Shown piece by piece: positions 59,117 to 64,000 of a DNA stretch of 64,000 nt. The translations under genes and the position numbers were made by a program. Each line of letters opens with the position of its first letter. The stretch's first letter is position 1. Source of the stretch: JBJXHN01 sp046233135 (lineage in GTDB: Bacteria; Pseudomonadota; Alphaproteobacteria; Rhodospirillales; Rhodospirillaceae); NCBI GenBank assembly GCA_046233135.1, contig JBJXHN010000011.1:1-64000 (forward strand), given 5' to 3'. The notes beneath the pieces are model-generated. The model searched no databases. It saw only the letters and a list, made by a program, of their open reading frames with translations, and was not told where the DNA came from.

Positions 59117-60085
59117 TCAGAGTGGGACGATGACCCGCTCGGAGGGCGGCGCCAGGGTGACCCGGTCCCTTCCGCTTTCCTTCGCGACATAGAGGGCCTT
59201 GTCCGCCCGCCGGGCGAGGTCGTCGAAAGCATCGCCCGGTTGGACCTCCGAAAGGCCGATGCTCACGGACATGGAAATCGCCCCGGTTTCCGTGCGGACC
59301 CGCTTTCCCTTCAGTTCCTCGCGCAGGCGGTCTGCCACGATCATGGCGCTTTCCGAGGACGTTCCGGGCAGGAAGACGGCGAACTCCTCCCCGCCCAGGC
59401 GGCCAATCAGATCGATCTCGCGCAGTTGCTCGCGACAATGGGAGGCGAAGAGTCTCAGGGCGTCGTCCCCCGTGCCGTGTCCATGAACATCATTGATTTT
59501 CTTGAAGAAGTCGATGTCCATCATCAGCAGGCAGCCGTCTCCTCCGAGGCGGCGCATGCGTTCGAGTTCACTCTCCATGGCTTTTCCGAAGGCCCGGCGG
59601 TTCAGCACGCCCGTCAGGGCGTCTTCCGTCGCCAAGATGCGGAGTTCCTCGTTTTTTTGCTGAAGGGTCAGATAGGAGCGGCGCAGGGACAACATATTGC
59701 GGGTCCGGGCTTCCAACTCCGCCTTGTCCCACGGCTTGCGGAGGAAATCGGTGGCGCCGGCCGACATGGCTTCCACGAGGGTCCCATGCTCTGCTTCCCC
59801 CGTGACGACGATGACGGGCGTGAAGTCGTCGCCGGTCGCCTCGCGAAACCGCTTGAGGAATTCCAAGCCGTTCAGGCCCGGCATGACCAGATCAAGCAGG
59901 ATCAGGTCCGGCGGGGATCGCAGGCAAAGGTCAAGCGCCCTCTGCGCGTTATCCTGGATATCGACCGCGACGTCGTCCATTCCCTCCAGAACCGCCCCGG
60001 CCAGCATCGCGTTGGGAAGAATGTCGTCGACGATGACGACACGCGCGGCCTTGGTCTTCTCGGTAATCGTTCTTTTCATGGTCAT
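59117..60085 (-). CDS. diguanylate cyclase response regulator (REC-GGDEF)
   Basis: A 322-residue cytoplasmic enzyme making c-di-GMP from two GTP. Receiver (about 13-130): RVVIVDDILPN, LILLDLVMPGLNG, VIVVTG and FLRKPWDK. GGDEF domain (about 150-315): DALTGVLNRRAF, a GGEEF active site in LIGRLGGEEFAVFLP, and an intact product-inhibition I-site (REID, five residues before GGEEF). It should be active when phosphorylated and feedback-inhibited. Start overlaps the stop of the kinase gene upstream (ATGA), so that kinase is the probable phosphodonor. Confidence 0.93.
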   Translation of the reverse strand: MTMKRTITEKTKAARVVIVDDILPNAMLAGAVLEGMDDVAVDIQDNAQRALDLCLRSPPDLILLDLVMPGLNGLEFLKRFREATGDDFTPVIVVTGEAEHGTLVEAMSAGATDFLRKPWDKAELEARTRNMLSLRRSYLTLQQKNEELRILATEDALTGVLNRRAFGKAMESELERMRRLGGDGCLLMMDIDFFKKINDVHGHGTGDDALRLFASHCREQLREIDLIGRLGGEEFAVFLPGTSSESAMIVADRLREELKGKRVRTETGAISMSVSIGLSEVQPGDAFDDLARRADKALYVAKESGRDRVTLAPPSERVIVPL

Positions 60086-63000
60086 TCTCCAGAGAGATGA
60101 GCTTTGACCGCGTGCTTCGCGGAGAGAATTTCTTTCTCGAACCCCTTGAGGGCGTGGCGGGCGGAAACAAGATCCCGGCCCGATTCGCCGTCGAGCAGGT
60201 TTTTCGCCATGGCCGCCAGGCGTTCCAAGCCGAACTGGCTGGCCATGCCGTAGAGCCCGTGGGCGAACCGTCGTATGGGTCCTGTTTCCTCGGCCCGGGA
60301 CGCGACCTCCAACTCGGCCAGGCAGGCGTCCAATTGCGATGACACCGATCCCAGGATGGTCCTGAGCTTGTCCGGCGGAAGGTTGGGAATGCTTGCGAGG
60401 AGACGATCCCTGGAAAAGACCGGAAGAGTCGGACCCTCGGCCCGGTCGGTTGTCCCTTCGTGGTGGGCCGGATCCCCATCCGCTACGACGGCGTCATTTC
60501 CCGCGAGCCGTTTCATCAGCGAGGAAAGCCGATCCCAGTCCACGGGTTTGGTCAAGACCGCGGAAATCAGCCCCGGCGTCCGCGACAGCTGGGAATCGGC
60601 CAGCACATCGGCGGTCAGGATGACGATCGGCAGGTTGCTTTTGTCCCCTCCCATGGCGCGAATCGCCCGCGCGGCTTCCAGGCCGCCCATGACGGGCATC
60701 TGCAAGTCCATGAGGATAATATCATATGTGTCCCGGGAGAGGGCGTCGATGGCCAAAGCGCCGTTCTCGACGGCGGTTATCCGGTGCCCCCACATTTGAC
60801 AGACCTCCCCGAGCATGAGGCGGTTGACGTCGTTGTCCTCGGCGATGAGCACGTGCAGCGGACGTTCGGAAAGGGGCTGGTCTAGGGCGCTTCTCGACGG
60901 GTTCGCCCGCGCGTTTTCCGCCGACCCTTCATCAACACGGATGGTGAACCAGAACAGCGACCCTTTCCCCGGGACGCTCTCGCAGCCGATGGCGCCGCCC
61001 ATGATCTCGACGAGGCTTTTGGAAATGGCGAGACCAAGGCCGGTTCCCCCGAATTTCCTGTTCGTCGAGGCGCTGGCTTGGCTGAATGGTTGGAAAAGGT
61101 GGTCCATCTCCTCGGTCGTCATGCCGATGCCCGTGTCCCGGATCTCGAAGCGCAGCCGTGTTCCCCCATCCTCCAGGGGGGTCGCCTCGGTGATGTCGAT
61201 AAGAACCTCCCCCTTCACGGTGAACTTCGTGGCGTTGCCAACGAGATTGAACAGGATCTGCTTCAGCCGCGTGGGGTCGCCCTGGACCACGGAAGGCGTG
61301 GACCCGACGGCCGTCCATTTCAAGCCGATACCCTTTTCGGCGGCGCGGTTTCCAAGGAGCCCGACAACCTCCGCCACGGTGTCGCGTGGGTCGAAATCCA
61401 TGCATTCGACGACGAGCCCGCCATTCTCGATCTTGGAAAAGTCCAGGATGTCATCAAGGAGGGTGAGGAGAGTCTTGCCCGATCGCCGCAAAACCATCGC
61501 CCATTTCCGCTCCCGGTCGCCCAGCGAGGAGTTCAGCAGAAGATCGGCCATTCCGAGCACGCCGGTCATCGGCGTGCGCAGCTCATGGCTCATCATGGCG
61601 AGAAACCGCGATTTGGCTTGATTCGCCCGCTCGGCCTCGTCCCGGGCCGCCTCGAGGTCGACGGCCAATTCCGACAATTCGGCCGCCCGCCGTTCCAGCA
61701 TATCCCTGCTGTCCTCGAGGGCACGTTCGTAGGTCACGCGCTCGGTGGCGTCGCGCACGATGCCCGTGAAGAACCGGGCCTCCGTGGTGACTGTCTCGGA
61801 GATGCTGAGATCCAGCGGGAAGGTCGATCCGTCACGCCGTTTGCCAGTAACCGTGCGCCCCACGCCAATGATGCGGGCTTGGCCGGTTCTCAGATAGTCC
61901 GCCAGATAGCCGTCGTGGGCGGCGGCAGCGTTTTCGGGCATGAGCAGGCTCACGTTTCGCCCCACCATGTCCTGGGTGGCATATCCGAAAAGCCGCTCGG
62001 CGGCCGGATTGGCGGAGCGCATGGTGCCCCTCTCGTCGATCGTGATGATCCCATCCACCACGGTTTCAAGGATGGACGACAGTTCCCGCTCCTTGTCGGC
62101 GAGTTTCAGCAAGGCGCGCTTTTGCTCGCTCACATCCAATATGACGCCTGTGAACAGAAGGCTTCCGTCGGGCTGACGGGCTGGGCGCGAATGGGCCCGC
62201 CACCAGCGGGTCTCTCCGCCGACCAAAAGCCTGCCTTCGAACTCCCAGTCCCGGACCTCGGACACGGCTTCGCGAATGGTTGCTTCCCAGCGCTCGTAAT
62301 CGTCGGGATGCAAGGGGAAAACGGTCCAGTCCTCGAGCAGGGCCGCCGGGGTCGCCCCAAGCAGCCCCTCGGCGTGGGGGCCGACATAGGAGAAGCCGCG
62401 TTGGCCGTCCACATGCTCGACCCATTGATAGATGACCCCGGGGATCTGGCTGGCGAGGCTTCGAAACTTGGCTTCGCTTTCCCGCAGGGCTGTTTCGGCG
62501 GCGAGGCGCTCTCCTACGTCGCGTAACGAGAAGAGCCTCAGGCGCTCCTTCCCCAGGGTCACATTATCCACGGACGCTTCGACATAAACGGGCTTGTCGG
62601 AGCGTCTCAGGACATGCATGACACCGTCCACCGAGGCATCCAGATCGACAAAGCGGCTCAAGGGCGCGCCCAAGATCTGATCGGCGGGCAAGCCGAAAAG
62701 CGTCTCGGTGGCGGTGTTCACCTCGCGCACACGATTTTCACGGTCGGTCACCACCACCCCATTGTGGGTGGCCTCGGTGAAGGTGGCCAGACGGCGCAGA
62801 CGCGCGACCAGTTTCCGACGGCTGGCGTGCAGGGCCATGGTGGCAAAGGCGAGGGCGGCGGCGAAGAGGGCTCCAAGCCTGCCGATCATGTCGATTGGGG
62901 TGGCGTTGGCCACCCACCCACCCTTGGGCATCGCGGCGATTTGCCAGGTTCCCCCCGGGACGGGCATGGTTTGAAGGACCGCGCTATCGTCGAACAGGGC

Positions 63001-63690
63001 GGGGTCACCCTTGAACACCTCGCCTTTCGCGCCGAGACCGTCCTTCCCCCGAAGTGCGAAGAGGGTGCCCCTGGCCTTCTCCGCCTCGTCGACGCTCTTC
63101 AGGAGTTGGTCGGCGTCAAGGACCAGGCTCAAAATGCCCCAGTAGGAACCATTCTCTAGAAAGACCGGCGTCCGGCTGATCATCCCCAGCCCCCCTTGCT
63201 TCAAGGTCAAGGGACCCGCGAGGATGGTCTCCTTTCGCTCGATTGCCGTTTTCACGGCCGCCCATTGTCCGGGGTTATCGGGGTAGTACATCCCCAGGAC
63301 ACTCTTGTTGCCTTCCTCCGGATAGACGTATTCGATACGATTGTTCGGCGCGACGCCGATGTTTCGAAGGTTTTGACCAAAACGGTACAGCGTGGCCAAG
63401 GCTGTCTCGATTTCTTCTGGTCGGGCGCGGGGAAAGGCGGAGACATGGGCGATCAAGCCGTTCGCCAAGTAGACGTTGGCGCTGAGTTGGAGTTGAAGGT
63501 CGGCGGCCAGTGCTGTTATTTCGCGGGAAACGGACTCCCGTTCGCTCAGCTCCATGCGATCCCGCTCGACCGTCGCCAGAAAATGAAAAAATCCGGCGAG
63601 GCCGGAAAAGACGATCAGCCCCAGGAGGACGGTCGTCCAGGAAATATCCCGACAACGAGAAACGCTTCGAGGCACATTTTCTGTTTTCAT
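60082..63690 (-). CDS. hybrid histidine kinase: CHASE-PAS(3)-HisKA-HATPase-REC-Hpt
   Basis: A 1202-residue inner-membrane sensor kinase. Helices at about 18-39 and 265-285 enclose a CHASE domain (NIGVAPNNRIEYVYPEEGN). PAS domains start near 300, 400 and 535. HisKA FLAMMSHELRTPMTGVLGM has its His near 700; the ATPase has NLVGNATKF, DTGIGM and GGTGLGLAI. The receiver has LIAEDNDVN, IILMDLQMPVMGG and LTKPVDW. A C-terminal Hpt has the His in RFAHGLYGMASQFG. It is coupled by ATGA to the REC-GGDEF gene, giving a complete sensor-to-c-di-GMP relay. Confidence 0.9.
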   Translation of the reverse strand: MKTENVPRSVSRCRDISWTTVLLGLIVFSGLAGFFHFLATVERDRMELSERESVSREITALAADLQLQLSANVYLANGLIAHVSAFPRARPEEIETALATLYRFGQNLRNIGVAPNNRIEYVYPEEGNKSVLGMYYPDNPGQWAAVKTAIERKETILAGPLTLKQGGLGMISRTPVFLENGSYWGILSLVLDADQLLKSVDEAEKARGTLFALRGKDGLGAKGEVFKGDPALFDDSAVLQTMPVPGGTWQIAAMPKGGWVANATPIDMIGRLGALFAAALAFATMALHASRRKLVARLRRLATFTEATHNGVVVTDRENRVREVNTATETLFGLPADQILGAPLSRFVDLDASVDGVMHVLRRSDKPVYVEASVDNVTLGKERLRLFSLRDVGERLAAETALRESEAKFRSLASQIPGVIYQWVEHVDGQRGFSYVGPHAEGLLGATPAALLEDWTVFPLHPDDYERWEATIREAVSEVRDWEFEGRLLVGGETRWWRAHSRPARQPDGSLLFTGVILDVSEQKRALLKLADKERELSSILETVVDGIITIDERGTMRSANPAAERLFGYATQDMVGRNVSLLMPENAAAAHDGYLADYLRTGQARIIGVGRTVTGKRRDGSTFPLDLSISETVTTEARFFTGIVRDATERVTYERALEDSRDMLERRAAELSELAVDLEAARDEAERANQAKSRFLAMMSHELRTPMTGVLGMADLLLNSSLGDRERKWAMVLRRSGKTLLTLLDDILDFSKIENGGLVVECMDFDPRDTVAEVVGLLGNRAAEKGIGLKWTAVGSTPSVVQGDPTRLKQILFNLVGNATKFTVKGEVLIDITEATPLEDGGTRLRFEIRDTGIGMTTEEMDHLFQPFSQASASTNRKFGGTGLGLAISKSLVEIMGGAIGCESVPGKGSLFWFTIRVDEGSAENARANPSRSALDQPLSERPLHVLIAEDNDVNRLMLGEVCQMWGHRITAVENGALAIDALSRDTYDIILMDLQMPVMGGLEAARAIRAMGGDKSNLPIVILTADVLADSQLSRTPGLISAVLTKPVDWDRLSSLMKRLAGNDAVVADGDPAHHEGTTDRAEGPTLPVFSRDRLLASIPNLPPDKLRTILGSVSSQLDACLAELEVASRAEETGPIRRFAHGLYGMASQFGLERLAAMAKNLLDGESGRDLVSARHALKGFEKEILSAKHAVKAHLSGE

Positions 63691-63885
63691 TATGCGAATC
63701 CTTGCGTTTCTGCGTCGCTATTTGGGCCGAGTACCAGGGCATGGATGGGCTTCCATCCGTCGAGGGACGCACTCACCGCTTCGCGAAGGTGCACAACTAA
63801 CCCGTCCGGAGGTGGATGATGGCCTCTCACCGTGGAGTGTGAGCAATCCACGTGCCAGTAATCCGATTGGATGTGACTGAACGGG

Positions 63886-64000
63886 TGAACTGGCCTCTGT
63901 TTGGATCGGACACCTCGGCATAGCCAGGGAGGCTTGGGGTTATCCTCACGCACAGGCTTATGTCGGATGAGTATCAGCGTATCGAAGTGATCACGGGTTT
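63886..64000 (+). mobile_element. IS element, left end (runs off the window)
   Basis: The end begins TGAACTGGCCTCTGTTTGG and is repeated in degraded form at 14118-14040. It is followed within 75 bases by an OrfA-type transposase start. The right end is outside the window. The 195 bases between it and the hybrid kinase (63691-63885) show no gene. Confidence 0.6.
63960..64000 (+). CDS. IS transposase OrfA N-terminus (partial)
   Basis: ATG 63960 begins MSDEYQRIEVITG and is cut by the window edge. 'RIEVITG' is the usual opening of OrfA/TnpA HTH proteins of IS66 and some IS3 elements. The IS end upstream looks IS3-like, so the family is not settled. Only 13 complete residues can be seen. Confidence 0.55.
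   Translation, partial: MSDEYQRIEVITG

Overview
The window reads as a GC-rich alphaproteobacterial chromosome segment, most like the Rhodospirillales (Azospirillum/Magnetospirillum relatives). This is inferred from codon use, the Tn4371/RP4-like trb order, and many hybrid kinases with CHASE, PAS and Hpt domains; no rRNA is present to confirm it. It falls into three blocks.

(1) About 1-38.5 kb: an integrative/conjugative element (ICE) and its left flank. An initiator tRNA lies at the left edge, followed by a SEC-C/DUF1186 protein, an XRE regulator and an AraC regulator. The ICE backbone comprises a frameshifted DUF6499/DUF2285 gene, a thermonuclease-like protein, a ParB-like protein, a strawberry-notch helicase with a methylase-like domain, a Toprim protein, a DUF2493 protein, DUF736, an excisionase-like HTH, a TraF-type S26 peptidase, a lytic transglycosylase, a VirD2-like relaxase, a TraG/VirD4 coupling protein, an RHH regulator, trbBCDEJLFGI and DUF2274. 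Two visibly AT-richer cargo islands interrupt it. One is a three-gene TcmP/three-Cys/endonuclease-like cassette (14.2-17.2 kb). The other is a tandem-caspase protein plus a small membrane protein (23.1-25.7 kb). No integrase, ParA or replication initiator is visible.

(2) About 38.6-51.4 kb: an exopolysaccharide locus of the Wzx/Wzy type. It holds a nucleotidyltransferase-like beta-helix protein, a WecG/TagA-sugar phosphotransferase fusion, a flippase, three glycosyltransferases, an O-antigen ligase/polymerase-like protein, a Wzz-type chain-length protein, a Wza-type exporter, a STAS protein and GalE. Four transcription units here, and the response regulator next to it, each carry a -24/-12 (sigma-54) promoter motif with exact GG-N10-GC spacing. 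I regard this coordinated sigma-54 control as the strongest regulatory finding.

(3) About 51.5-63.7 kb: a signal-transduction cluster. It holds a single-domain receiver, a receiver with two Hpt domains, another receiver, a small membrane protein, a 1554-residue hybrid kinase, and a divergent pair of a 1202-residue hybrid kinase plus a REC-GGDEF cyclase. Its position beside the polysaccharide locus suggests phosphorelay and c-di-GMP control of surface polysaccharide. The window ends inside an IS element (OrfA start). A fossil of a related IS end sits near 14.1 kb.
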